Source of the DNA: Flavobacterium branchiicola
Lineage (GTDB): Bacteria > Bacteroidota > Bacteroidia > Flavobacteriales > Flavobacteriaceae
Assembly (NCBI RefSeq): GCF_018383905.1
Contig: NZ_JAGYWA010000001.1
Coordinates: 639,518 to 703,517, forward strand
Reading direction: 5' to 3'
Length of the DNA stretch: 64,000 nucleotides
Part shown: piece after piece, positions 15,920 through 24,326 of the stretch
How positions within the stretch are numbered: position 1 is the stretch's first letter
Layout: each line of letters starts with the position of its first letter
Notes under the pieces: model-generated
Told to the model about the DNA's origin: nothing
Seen by the model: only the letters and a program-made list of their open reading frames with translations
Database searches by the model: none
Position numbers and translations under genes: made by a program

Positions 15920-16479
15920 AAAAAACGATTGATTATTTCGATTGAACTTACTCAGGTAAGAATTTTGATAAAAAAATCACAAATGTTTAAAAACACTTGA
16001 AAACTGAATAACATTTAATTTGAGAATTAATCCCAAAGAGGGCCTTTAATAACAAATACCACTAAGATATTAAAGGCAAGAAAATTAAAATTTCCAAAAA
16101 CAAATTTAATCCTAAGAACGTACTTTGCACTTAAAAAAATAGTACTGTAATTTGAGTAACAATACTTCCAAAACTACTTACAAGAACAAATGAGGTACCA
16201 GTGCAAAAAAAGTATTCATTTGATTTAAGTTCTTTCTATTTAATCAATCATTAAAATTTCATCATTTTATCTTTAGCAAAAGTGGGCATAAATTCAGCAT
16301 CCCACAATACCCACTTTTAGTGATTTTTTTCAAATACCAACATTTGGGGAGGTTTGATAAGTTGCAAAAATCAAAGAGAAACTCGGCTTAAATCTCTTCT
16401 TTATAAACATTTACTTTACAATTTAAAAAAGCCAATTACAGTTAAGTCAGATTGTATTATATTTGCGTAAATAAAAAAA
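15920..16479. other. 560-base gap without a recognised gene
   Basis: No coding frame with a protein-like product was seen on either strand. Near its right end a hairpin AAAAGTGGG (16278-16286) / CCCACTTTT (16310-16318) is followed by AGTGA and a run of seven T, which could end a short RNA. A -7 element TATATTTG for ubiE is at 16458-16465. Confidence 0.4.
16458..16465 (+). promoter_or_regulatory. Candidate -7 element of ubiE-porT
   Basis: TATATTTG, 14 bases before the ubiE ATG, fits TAnnTTTG. No TTG is found at the usual distance. Confidence 0.4.
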
Positions 16480-17211
16480 ATGTCTGAGAAAATAACTCCA
16501 TATAAAGACTCTTCTTTAGGTAAAAAAGAGCAGGTTGCCCAAATGTTTGATAACATCTCCGGGAACTACGATAATTTGAACCGTGTTATCTCATTTGGTA
16601 TTGATGTCAAATGGCGAAAAAAAGTATTAAAAATAGTATCTGATACAAAACCAAAAATTATTCTTGACATTGCAACCGGAACTGGCGATCTTGCCATTTT
16701 AATGACGCAAACTAAAGCTGAAAAAATCATCGGTTTAGATATTTCTGCAGGAATGCTTGAAGTAGGAAAAAAGAAAGTTGAAGAAAAAAAACTATCTAAT
16801 GTTATTGATTTAGTTTTAGGAGATTCTGAAAACATTCCTTTTGAGGATAATTATTTTGATGCCATAACTGTGGGATTTGGAGTTCGAAATTTTGAGAATT
16901 TAGAGAAAGGTTTTGCTGAAATATTGAGAGTTTTAAAACCAAATGGTGTATTTGTTATTCTGGAAACTTCGGTTCCGGATAAAACGCCTTATAAACAAGG
17001 ATATAACTTTTACAGCAAAAATATACTCCCAATTATCGGGAAACTATTTTCAAAAGACAATTCAGCTTACGGATATTTATCAGAATCAGCAGCAGCTTTT
17101 CCTTATGGTGAAGCGTTGAACAATATTTTGAGAAAAATTGGGTTTATAGATGTTGTGGCTATGCCTCAAACCTTTGGAGTTGCAACCATTTATTCTGCTT
17201 CTAAAAAATAG
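16480..17211 (+). CDS. ubiE: Demethylmenaquinone methyltransferase
   Basis: SAM-dependent enzyme for the last step of menaquinone synthesis (also called menG). The 243 residues show [20 protein letters not shown] with the family's N-terminal pattern, and the SAM-binding motif [35 protein letters not shown] and [20 protein letters not shown] follow. Members in Bacteroidetes are expected to act on menaquinone only, since these organisms do not make ubiquinone. The stop lies one base before the porT start, so they form an operon. Confidence 0.95.
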   Translation: MSEKITPYKDSSLGKKEQVAQMFDNISGNYDNLNRVISFGIDVKWRKKVLKIVSDTKPKIILDIATGTGDLAILMTQTKAEKIIGLDISAGMLEVGKKKVEEKKLSNVIDLVLGDSENIPFEDNYFDAITVGFGVRNFENLEKGFAEILRVLKPNGVFVILETSVPDKTPYKQGYNFYSKNILPIIGKLFSKDNSAYGYLSESAAAFPYGEALNNILRKIGFIDVVAMPQTFGVATIYSASKK

Positions 17212-17212
17212 T

Positions 17213-17935
17213 ATGAAAAAAACAGTAATCGTAATTTTATTAGTCTTATCGACAAAAGGATATTCGCAATTTGCTAAGAGCATGTTTAGCAAAGATCCCA
17301 TTATTAATCTGGAGAACTGGCAAAAACAACGCCTTTACTTTGGTTATTATTTAGGCTTTAATAGTTTTGACTTTAAATTCGATTACAAAAATCCTGTTCA
17401 GGAAGATATCCAGGTAAAAAAAACTACCGGCTTTAATGTGGGTGTTGTTGCCGATTTAAGATTGCAGGAATATATCAATTTACGTTTTGAACCTGGTTTA
17501 TACTACACAAAACGTGATTTATATTTTCCTGGAGTTGGAAATCTTGAGAAAGATTATTTAAGAGAGGTAAACAGTACTTACATTCATTTTCCTTTATTAC
17601 TTAAATTTTCAGCTTTACGTACCGGAAATATCCGTCCTTATTTAGTTGGCGGAATGTCTACTACTTTAAACTTATCTAGTAACTCAAAATCTCAGGATGA
17701 TAACTGGCAGCAAAAATTCAGAGTTAAACCCTGGACGTATGCTTATGAAGTTGGTTTTGGAATCGATATTTTTACAGAATATTTTATCTTTTCACCTTCT
17801 GTAAGAGGTATGTTTGGTATTTCAGATGAACTAATTCGAGACAATGTAACTCCTGAACATCCTGTTAGTCCATACACTGACAATATAGACTCTATGAAAT
17901 CAAGAGCAATTTTAATAAATTTTACTTTTCATTAA
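17213..17935 (+). CDS. porT: PorT, type IX secretion system protein
   Basis: Outer-membrane beta-barrel component of the type IX secretion system, which exports proteins with T9SS C-terminal domains and supports gliding (called SprT in F. johnsoniae). The 240 residues start with a signal peptide (KKTVIVILLVLSTKGYSQ). After it come QRLYFGYYLGFNSFDFKFDY and repeated amphipathic strands: FNVGVVADLRLQEYINLRFE, PGLYYTKRDLYF and RPYLVGGMSTTLNLSSN. The start at 17213 is chosen because earlier in-frame starts lie inside ubiE. The pairing ubiE-porT is one I recall from F. johnsoniae. Confidence 0.9.
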   Translation: MKKTVIVILLVLSTKGYSQFAKSMFSKDPIINLENWQKQRLYFGYYLGFNSFDFKFDYKNPVQEDIQVKKTTGFNVGVVADLRLQEYINLRFEPGLYYTKRDLYFPGVGNLEKDYLREVNSTYIHFPLLLKFSALRTGNIRPYLVGGMSTTLNLSSNSKSQDDNWQQKFRVKPWTYAYEVGFGIDIFTEYFIFSPSVRGMFGISDELIRDNVTPEHPVSPYTDNIDSMKSRAILINFTFH

Positions 17936-17944
17936 AACAATTGC

Positions 17945-18673
17945 TTAACTATTTCGTTTAAACTCACTAAGAATAATTGCTGTTGCGGTAGCTACATTTA
18001 AACTTTCGGTTTTTTGAAGCTCCCCAAATCTTGGAATTGTGAGTCGGTTGGTTACCATTTTTTCAATTTCTGCAGAAATACCATTTGCTTCATTACCCAT
18101 AATAATGATACCATCTTTCGGTAAATCTGTTTGATAAATGTTATCTCCGTCCATAAAAGTTCCAAAGATCGGCAGTTTAGTCTGACCGATAAAGGTTTTC
18201 AAATCAACATAACTTACATTTACTCTGGTAATAGAGCCCATTGTAGCCTGAACCACTTTTGGGTTATAAATATCTACTGTTTCTTTAGAGCAAATAATTT
18301 GTTTGATTCCAAACCAATCGCAAAGACGCAAAATTGTTCCTAAATTTCCGGGATCACGAATATCATCTAATGCAACAATTAAACCAGAGTCAATTATTTT
18401 GTTTTCGGCAGGAATTTTGAAGACTGCTAAACAAGAATTTGGGGTCGACAAAGCACTTATTTTCTTAAGTTCCTGTTCATTAATAAGTGTTCGTTTTGAA
18501 GCATGAACAGTTTCAAAATCATTTTGTGTAGTGTATAAATGCTCTAATTCAAAATTGGATTGCAACAATTCTTGAATTACTTTTACTCCTTCAGCAAAAA
18601 ATAATTGATTTGCAAAACGCTGCTTTTTTTGATGTAAACCCGAGATAAGTTTTATTTGGTTTTTACTAACCAT
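17945..18673 (-). CDS. RNA 2'-O-methyltransferase, TrmH/SpoU family
   Basis: SAM-dependent methylation of ribose in rRNA or tRNA. The 242 residues have an N-terminal substrate-binding part (LISGLHQKKQRFANQLFFAE and GVKVIQELL). The knotted SPOUT domain shows VALDDIRDPGNLGTILRLCD, PKVVQATMGSITRVNV, IIMGNEANGISAEI and LTIPRFGELQKTESLNVATA. All three SpoU motifs are intact. It resembles the RlmB group; the exact RNA target is not certain. Convergent with porT and divergent from the TamL-like gene. Confidence 0.92.
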   Translation of the reverse strand: MVSKNQIKLISGLHQKKQRFANQLFFAEGVKVIQELLQSNFELEHLYTTQNDFETVHASKRTLINEQELKKISALSTPNSCLAVFKIPAENKIIDSGLIVALDDIRDPGNLGTILRLCDWFGIKQIICSKETVDIYNPKVVQATMGSITRVNVSYVDLKTFIGQTKLPIFGTFMDGDNIYQTDLPKDGIIIMGNEANGISAEIEKMVTNRLTIPRFGELQKTESLNVATATAIILSEFKRNS

Positions 18674-18690
18674 AAAATAATGTACTTTTG
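18656..18690 (+). promoter_or_regulatory. Candidate promoter of the tamL-like gene
   Basis: TTG at 18656-18658 and TACTTTTG at 18683-18690 are separated by 24 bases, one more than the usual range. The -7 box ends 20 bases before the TTG start codon at 18711. Confidence 0.45.
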
Positions 18691-18710
18691 AATTAAATAT
18701 TTAAAATCAC

Positions 18711-21284
18711 TTGAAAAATAATTCCACAAAAATAACAGCATTTATTCTAATAGCAATATTTATTTCTGCTTGTAATGCCATAAAAAGAGTTCCCGATGGA
18801 AAAAACCTTCTTGTAAAAAATAATATTCTAGTTAACGGAAAGTCGTCTAATGATGAAACGGCAGCTAATCAAATGTACCAAAAGCCAAATGGTAAATTAC
18901 TAGGTTTTAAATTACGTTTAAATCTATACAATTTAGCCAATTTAAACCCAGATTCGACCTATAAAGCAAGATTTGACAATCATCCGGGCAGATACGAAAA
19001 TTGGTCAAAAGTACTATCTGCAAAACAAGTAGATCGTTTAGGGCAATCTTTTCTATACAAAGGTATTCATGATTTTTTGAAAAACACAGGTGAACCACCC
19101 GTAATTATTGACACTGCAAAAACAAAAAAAACTCTACTGCGTTTAAAATACTATTATCTAAACAATGGTTTCTTTAAGGTAAAAACAGATTACGACATTG
19201 ATAGTATTGGGATTAAAAGAGCCAAAATAAATTATAATATTACTACCGGACCTGCTTATAAATTAGATTCAATCAGAACTACAATTTTAACTCCGGCTCT
19301 GGATTCATTATACAAAGTAAGCAGAGAACCTTCTGTTTTAAAATCCGGAAATCAGTATAAAACTACTGATTTTGAAGAAGAAAAAAACAGGATTACAACT
19401 TACTTCAGAAATAATGGTGCTTATTATTTTCAGCCAACTTATGTAACTTTTGACATTGATACTATTGGCAAAAAAAACAAAGCCGATGTCAACCTTATTA
19501 TTAACAACAATAGTATACAGGAGAAAGATTCCAGCCGTACCGAGCCTTTTAAATTATACAAAATTAGCGCTGTAAATATCTACACCGATTATTCGGCCGC
19601 TAATGCAAAAGCAAAAATCACAGATAGTACAACGTACAACAACTTTAATTTATATAGTTACAAAAAATTAAAATACAAACCACGTGCAATTACTGATGCT
19701 ATTTTTATTACAAAAGGAAGTACGTTTTCGGACACTAGAACAACACTTTCTTCGCGATATTTAAATAACTTAAAAATATTCAATTATCCTTCTATTCAAT
19801 ATGAAGTTGATAAACGAGATTCAACGGCACAATCTTTAATCGCAAAGGTTTATTTAACGCCAAGAAAAAAATACAGTTTTGGGGCAACTCTTGATGTAAC
19901 ACATTCTAATATTCAGGATTTTGGTATTGGAGCCAGTCTTTCAGAAACCATCCGAAACGTCTTTAATCGTGCCGAAACTCTTGAAATTTCGACTCGTATG
20001 AATATTGGATCTTCACAGGACATGGCGAATCCGAACAATAATTTCTTTAATGTTTCGGAATACGGAGTAGATTTAAAACTGAATTTCCCAAGGATTCTAT
20101 TGCCTTTTGGAACGGAGAAAATTATCCCAAAAAGAATGATTCCGTCTACATCAATTTCAAGCGGTTTTTCTAAACAGCGAAATATAGGTTTAGACAAAGA
20201 GAATTTCACCGGAGGAATTTCATACAACTGGTCTCCAAAACGTCACAATACAGCAAAATTGGAGTTGCTTAATGCACAATATGTACGCAATTTAAATCCG
20301 GATAATTATTTCAACGTTTATACTTCATCATACGATGAATTGAATGGTATTGGTAAAGATTATAACACCAACCCTATCAACTGGGGAAACACAGCAGAAG
20401 AACAACTTCATAAAGACCTGACCATACCTGATGGTACAACAGGCTTTACAAGAGATGTTTTTGCCAACAAAACAGATTTAAAACCAGGAGATCCTTTATA
20501 CAAAGATGTAGAAAGTATTGAAGAAAGAAGAGTCCGTTTGACTGAAAATGACTTTATTCTGGCAACAAGTTATACTTTTACAAAAACCACCAAAAAAGAT
20601 CTTGCCGATAATAATTTCTATCAGTTTAAAACCAAAATAGAATCTGCAGGAACTTTATTATCAGCTGTTTCAAATATTGCCAGCCTTCCAAAAAATGACA
20701 GGGGCAACTATGAAATTTTCAATCTGGAATATTCAGAATATATTAAAACAGAGTTTGATTATATAAAACACTGGGATTTTGGAAAAGAAAAAGTACTGGC
20801 CGTTCGAAGTTTCTTTGGGATTGCAATTCCATTTGGAAATTCAGATTACATTCCGTTTTCACGAAGTTATTATTCAGGAGGATCCAATGACAACCGTGCA
20901 TGGCAGCCCTACTCTTTAGGTCCGGGAAGCACCGATGCAAAGGATGATTTTAATGAGGCCAATATGAAGATTGCACTTAGTGCCGAATTTCGATTTAAAA
21001 TTCTTGGAGATGTTAAAGGAGCCCTCTTTGCAGATGCCGGAAATATCTGGAATGTGCTCGATAATGTCATCGATGAGAAAGCAAGATTTAACAACGTAAA
21101 CGATTTAGCTGAAATTGCTTTGGGTTCAGGATTTGGTTTACGATACGATTTAAGCTTCTTTGTTATTCGATTAGATTTAGGCTTCAAGACCTACAATCCG
21201 GCGCATGAGAAGGGAGACAGATGGTTTAAAGAATACAATTTTGGTCACTCGGTTTTAAATTTTGGAATAAATTATCCGTTCTAA
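18711..21284 (+). CDS. tamL: BamA/TamA-family outer-membrane lipoprotein (TamL-type)
   Basis: Outer-membrane assembly protein of the Omp85 superfamily; the Bacteroidetes TamL form is a lipoprotein. The 857 residues begin with a signal peptide whose lipobox is IFISACNAIKRVPDGKNLLV (Cys at about 21). POTRA-like domains follow (about 25-400). The C-terminal 16-strand barrel region ends in a terminal Phe (VLNFGINYPF) and contains the barrel motif GLRYDLSFFVIRLDLGFKTY. The start codon is TTG at 18711: no ATG or GTG lies in frame before the signal peptide. The partner gene tamB is not next to it. fbaA begins 60 bases downstream. Confidence 0.87.
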   Translation: MKNNSTKITAFILIAIFISACNAIKRVPDGKNLLVKNNILVNGKSSNDETAANQMYQKPNGKLLGFKLRLNLYNLANLNPDSTYKARFDNHPGRYENWSKVLSAKQVDRLGQSFLYKGIHDFLKNTGEPPVIIDTAKTKKTLLRLKYYYLNNGFFKVKTDYDIDSIGIKRAKINYNITTGPAYKLDSIRTTILTPALDSLYKVSREPSVLKSGNQYKTTDFEEEKNRITTYFRNNGAYYFQPTYVTFDIDTIGKKNKADVNLIINNNSIQEKDSSRTEPFKLYKISAVNIYTDYSAANAKAKITDSTTYNNFNLYSYKKLKYKPRAITDAIFITKGSTFSDTRTTLSSRYLNNLKIFNYPSIQYEVDKRDSTAQSLIAKVYLTPRKKYSFGATLDVTHSNIQDFGIGASLSETIRNVFNRAETLEISTRMNIGSSQDMANPNNNFFNVSEYGVDLKLNFPRILLPFGTEKIIPKRMIPSTSISSGFSKQRNIGLDKENFTGGISYNWSPKRHNTAKLELLNAQYVRNLNPDNYFNVYTSSYDELNGIGKDYNTNPINWGNTAEEQLHKDLTIPDGTTGFTRDVFANKTDLKPGDPLYKDVESIEERRVRLTENDFILATSYTFTKTTKKDLADNNFYQFKTKIESAGTLLSAVSNIASLPKNDRGNYEIFNLEYSEYIKTEFDYIKHWDFGKEKVLAVRSFFGIAIPFGNSDYIPFSRSYYSGGSNDNRAWQPYSLGPGSTDAKDDFNEANMKIALSAEFRFKILGDVKGALFADAGNIWNVLDNVIDEKARFNNVNDLAEIALGSGFGLRYDLSFFVIRLDLGFKTYNPAHEKGDRWFKEYNFGHSVLNFGINYPF

Positions 21285-21298
21285 TGCTAATTAATTCT

Positions 21299-21306
21299 TA
21301 TTTTTG
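21299..21306 (+). promoter_or_regulatory. Candidate -7 element of fbaA
   Basis: TATTTTTG, 38 bases before the fbaA ATG, fits TAnnTTTG. No well-spaced TTG. Confidence 0.4.
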
Positions 21307-21344
21307 CAACCTAAAAACTAAAAACAACTATAAAAAAAATTACA

Positions 21345-22412
21345 ATGGCACACAATATTAAACCAGGAGTAGCTACAGGAGATCAGGTTCAGGAGATTTT
21401 TAATTATGCGAAAGAAAAAGGATTTGCTTTACCTGCAGTAAACGTTACTGGATCTAGTACAATCAATGGAGTTCTTGAAACTGCTGCAAAATTAAATGCA
21501 CCGGTTATCATTCAGTTCTCAAACGGAGGAGCTCAATTTAATGCTGGAAAAGGATTATCTAACGCAGGTGAAAAATCAGCAATCGCTGGAGGAATCGCCG
21601 GAGCAAAACATATTCACACTTTAGCAGAAGCTTATGGTGCAACTGTAATTTTACACACTGACCACTGTGCAAAAAAACTTTTACCATGGATCGATGGTTT
21701 ATTAGATGCTTCTGAAAAACATTTTGCAGAAACAGGAAAACCATTATTCAGTTCTCATATGATCGATTTATCTGAAGAGCCAATCGAAGAAAACATCGAA
21801 ATCTGTAAAGAATACCTAGCTAGAATGAGCAAAATGGGTATGACTTTAGAAATCGAACTTGGTATTACAGGTGGTGAAGAAGATGGTGTTGACAACTCTG
21901 ATGTTGACAGCTCAAAATTATATACTCAGCCAGAAGAAGTAGCTTATGCTTACGAAGAATTATCTAAAGTAAGTCCAAAATTTACAATTGCTGCTGCTTT
22001 TGGAAACGTTCACGGTGTTTACAAACCAGGAAACGTAAAATTAACTCCAAAAATCTTAAAAAATTCTCAGGATTTCGTACAAAACAAATACAATACAGGT
22101 GCTAACCCAGTTGATTTCGTTTTCCACGGAGGTTCAGGTTCTACACTTGAAGAAATCAGAGAAGCTATTGGATACGGAGTTATCAAAATGAACATTGATA
22201 CAGATTTACAATTTGCATATACTGAAGGAATCCGTGACTATATGGTAAACAATATTGAGTACTTAAAAACTCAAATTGGTAACCCAGAAGGTGCTGATGT
22301 TCCTAACAAAAAATATTATGACCCAAGAAAATGGGTTCGTGAGAGCGAAGTAACATTCAATGCAAGACTTGAACAAGCTTTTGCTGACTTAAATAATGTG
22401 AATACACTATAA
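21345..22412 (+). CDS. fbaA: Fructose-bisphosphate aldolase, class II
   Basis: Zinc-dependent aldolase of glycolysis and gluconeogenesis that splits fructose 1,6-bisphosphate into two triose phosphates. The 355 residues show ALPAVNVTGSSTINGVLETA, the metal-binding HTDHCAKKLLPWIDGLLDAS, LEIELGITGGEEDGVDNSDV and FHGGSGSTLEEIREAI. IKMNIDTDLQFAYTEGIRDY and the C-terminal DPRKWVRESE follow. This is the class IIA pattern of E. coli FbaA. Next downstream is accD, but a long hairpin lies between them. Confidence 0.97.
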   Translation: MAHNIKPGVATGDQVQEIFNYAKEKGFALPAVNVTGSSTINGVLETAAKLNAPVIIQFSNGGAQFNAGKGLSNAGEKSAIAGGIAGAKHIHTLAEAYGATVILHTDHCAKKLLPWIDGLLDASEKHFAETGKPLFSSHMIDLSEEPIEENIEICKEYLARMSKMGMTLEIELGITGGEEDGVDNSDVDSSKLYTQPEEVAYAYEELSKVSPKFTIAAAFGNVHGVYKPGNVKLTPKILKNSQDFVQNKYNTGANPVDFVFHGGSGSTLEEIREAIGYGVIKMNIDTDLQFAYTEGIRDYMVNNIEYLKTQIGNPEGADVPNKKYYDPRKWVRESEVTFNARLEQAFADLNNVNTL

Positions 22413-22419
22413 TAAAAAA

Positions 22420-22478
22420 GTTTCAGGTTTAAAGTTTCAAGTTTCAGGTTTCGCAACTTGAAACTTGAAACCTAAAAC
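22420..22478. repeat. Long inverted repeat of 7-base units between fbaA and accD
   Basis: Left arm 22420-22445 pairs with right arm 22453-22478 at 23 of 26 positions around a 7-base loop. Both arms consist of 7-base units such as GTTTCAG, GTTTCAA and their complements GAAACTT, GAAACCT. There is no T run, so it is not a classic terminator. It may process or block the fbaA-accD read-through RNA. Confidence 0.8.
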
Positions 22479-22494
22479 AAATAAAACATTCAAT

Positions 22495-23349
22495 ATGGCT
22501 TGGTTTAAAAGACAAGAAAAAGGGATTACGACCGCGACAGAAGATAAGATGGACGTTCCGAAAGGATTGTGGTACAAATCTCCAACTGGAAAAATTATTG
22601 ATGCAGACGAATTAGCGAGAAACTTATTCGTAAGCCCTGAAGATGATTTTCATGTTCGAATTGGAAGCGCAACCTATTTTGAAATTTTATTCGACAACAA
22701 CGAATTTGTTGAGTTAGATAAAAACATGACATCAAAAGACCCTTTGCATTTTGTGGATACAAAAAAATATGCAGAGCGTTTGAAAGATGTAATGGAAAAA
22801 ACTCACCTTAAAGACGCTGTGCGTACGGGAGTAGGAAAATCTAAAGGAAAAGAACTTGTAATTTGTTGTATGGATTTTGCCTTTATTGGTGGATCTATGG
22901 GAGCAGTTGTAGGGGAAAAAATTGCAAGGGGTATTGATCACGCGATCAAAAACAAAATGCCTTTTGTTATGATTTCTAAATCTGGTGGAGCTCGTATGAT
23001 GGAAGCTGCTTATTCTTTAATGCAATTAGCAAAAACATCAGTAAAACTAGCTCAGTTAGCTGAAGCTAAATTACCTTATATCTCTCTTTGTACAGACCCA
23101 ACAACTGGAGGAACAACAGCATCTTACGCTATGTTAGGAGACATCAATATCTCTGAGCCGGGCGCTTTGATTGGTTTTGCTGGTCCACGTGTTGTACGTG
23201 ATACTACAGGAAAAGATTTACCAGAAGGTTTTCAAACGGCTGAGTTTCTTTTAGAGCACGGTTTCCTTGACTTTATCACGCCTAGAAAAGAATTGAAAGA
23301 TAAGATCAACTTATATATCGATTTGATTCAAAACAATGATATTAGATAG
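22495..23349 (+). CDS. accD: Acetyl-CoA carboxylase carboxyltransferase, beta subunit
   Basis: Transfers the carboxyl group from biotin to acetyl-CoA to make malonyl-CoA, the first step of fatty acid synthesis. From ATG 22495 the product has 284 residues. A start at 22465 would begin inside the inverted-repeat spacer, so 22495 is chosen. The carboxyltransferase core is intact: [59 protein letters not shown] and [20 protein letters not shown]. The N-terminal segment [20 protein letters not shown] aligns with the zinc ribbon of E. coli AccD but carries none of its four cysteines: CxxC has become SPTG and the second CxxC has become SPED. Confidence 0.96.
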   Translation: MAWFKRQEKGITTATEDKMDVPKGLWYKSPTGKIIDADELARNLFVSPEDDFHVRIGSATYFEILFDNNEFVELDKNMTSKDPLHFVDTKKYAERLKDVMEKTHLKDAVRTGVGKSKGKELVICCMDFAFIGGSMGAVVGEKIARGIDHAIKNKMPFVMISKSGGARMMEAAYSLMQLAKTSVKLAQLAEAKLPYISLCTDPTTGGTTASYAMLGDINISEPGALIGFAGPRVVRDTTGKDLPEGFQTAEFLLEHGFLDFITPRKELKDKINLYIDLIQNNDIR

Positions 23350-23370
23350 TTTTAAAACTACTTAAAATAC

Positions 23371-23409
23371 AAAATCCCAAGAATTACTTTTTGGGATTTT
23401 TTTTTGTTT
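23371..23409 (+). terminator. Terminator after accD
   Basis: AAAATCCCAA / TTGGGATTTT followed by a further run of T. Confidence 0.85.
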
Positions 23410-23446
23410 TAAACCATATAAGTTATATAAGTAAAGTTAAGGTTTT

Positions 23447-23473
23447 CCTGCAAGGTTTTCAAAACCTTGTAGG
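23447..23473 (+). repeat. REP-like palindrome, copy A
   Basis: CCTGCAAGGTTTTC followed by AAAACCTTGTAGG; imperfect 27-base palindrome with the AGGTTTTCAAAACCT core. It is preceded by AAACCATATAAG and AGTTAAGG, a layout shared with copy C at 24254. Confidence 0.85.
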
Positions 23474-23520
23474 TCTTAATTTAATGTATGCTTTTTTCTT
23501 AATTAAAATCTTAAACTAAA

Positions 23521-23547
23521 CCTACAAGGTTTTGAAAACCTTGCAGG
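23521..23547 (-). repeat. REP-like palindrome, copy B (inverted)
   Basis: Exact reverse complement of copy A over all 27 bases. The two copies lie 47 bases apart, giving a pair like the BIMEs built from REP sequences. Confidence 0.85.
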
Positions 23548-23749
23548 ACAAAAAAACTATACTACTTGATTTAAAAATAAATGCAATATGATTGAGCTAT
23601 GCAATACTTGTCTGAAAAATTGTATTTTTGTTTTTATATAAATATTGATGGTTCCCCAAAATAAACTATTAATAATTGTATCCTACTAAAGCATTCTTGT
23701 TTTTTACAGAAACCCATTTTTTCTAAAGTAATATAAATATCTTTGAATT

Positions 23750-24151
23750 ATGAGCACAACAACAAAACCAAATCATATAGGGCGAAAAATTAGCCGTATT
23801 CGTGAACTTAGAGATATGAAGCAGGAAGCTTTGGCTCAGGCTTTAGGAATTTCTCAGCAAGCTGTATCTGCAATAGAAAACAGCGAGAATATAGATGAAG
23901 AAAGACTTACCGAAGTAGCAAAAGCTCTTGGAGTAAATGCTGAGGCAATAAAAAACTTTACTGACGAAAATATGATCAATTATTTTAATAATTTTTATGA
24001 CAACAGTACCAGTACCGGAATAAACGGAATGTTTAATCCAACTCATTGCACATTTAATCCTTTAGATAAAGTAATTGAACTTTACGAACGTTTAGTTATA
24101 GTAGAAAAAGAAAAAGTTGAATATCTTGAAAAATTACTGAAAGAAAAATAA
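23750..24151 (+). CDS. XRE-family transcriptional regulator
   Basis: The 133 residues begin with a helix-turn-helix of the XRE type (about 11-65: IGRKISRIRELRDMKQEALA and QALGISQQAVSAIEN). A linker and a C-terminal acidic/basic helix follow (VIELYERLVIVEKEKVEYLE) that likely dimerises. The target is unknown. The gene is bounded by REP-like repeats on both sides and has its own terminator. A -7-like box ends four bases before the ATG; if it is real, the mRNA would be leaderless. The later Met at residue 23 is not favoured because it would cut into the first HTH helix. Confidence 0.85.
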   Translation: MSTTTKPNHIGRKISRIRELRDMKQEALAQALGISQQAVSAIENSENIDEERLTEVAKALGVNAEAIKNFTDENMINYFNNFYDNSTSTGINGMFNPTHCTFNPLDKVIELYERLVIVEKEKVEYLEKLLKEK

Positions 24152-24179
24152 GCTTTTCAAAACTTATAAATTCAATTTA

Positions 24180-24210
24180 AAATCCTAAGAAATTCTTCTT
24201 AGGATTTTTT
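24180..24210 (+). terminator. Terminator after the XRE regulator
   Basis: AAATCCTAAGAA / TTCTTAGGATTTTTT. Confidence 0.85.
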
Positions 24211-24253
24211 TGTTTTTAAACCATATAAGTTTTACAAACACAGTTAAGCCCTT

Positions 24254-24280
24254 CCTGCAAGGTTTTCAAAACCTTGTAGG
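24254..24280 (+). repeat. REP-like palindrome, copy C
   Basis: Same 27 bases as copy A. Upstream flank (AAACCATATAAG, then AGTTAAG) also matches copy A, so the repeat unit is about 75 bases (24207-24282 against 23403-23475). Confidence 0.85.
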
Positions 24281-24326
24281 TATTTATATATTCTGTTTTT
24301 ATATCTTTATTTTAAATCTGATTTTT

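Larger units (their letters stand above)
23350..23749. other. 400-base gap holding a terminator and a pair of palindromic repeats
   Basis: No gene seen. It contains the accD terminator (23371-23409), a repeat unit starting near 23405 with AAACCATATAAG, and two inverted copies of the REP-like palindrome. A possible -7 element TATCTTTG at 23738-23745 ends only four bases before the next ATG. Confidence 0.6.

Noticed and set aside
15920..16479. A riboswitch upstream of ubiE
   Set aside because: No match to a riboswitch class I know; the hairpin lies more than 150 bases before the ATG and ends with a T run of its own.
23447..24280. Repeats near the XRE gene as a CRISPR array
   Set aside because: Only three copies, one inverted, with uneven spacing and no cas genes; each unit is a palindrome. 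REP-like repeats explain them better.
24210..24326. 39-residue N-terminal extension of the lipoprotein
   Set aside because: The extra part is encoded by the terminator T run and the REP-like repeat; the lipoprotein signal starts at ATG 24327.
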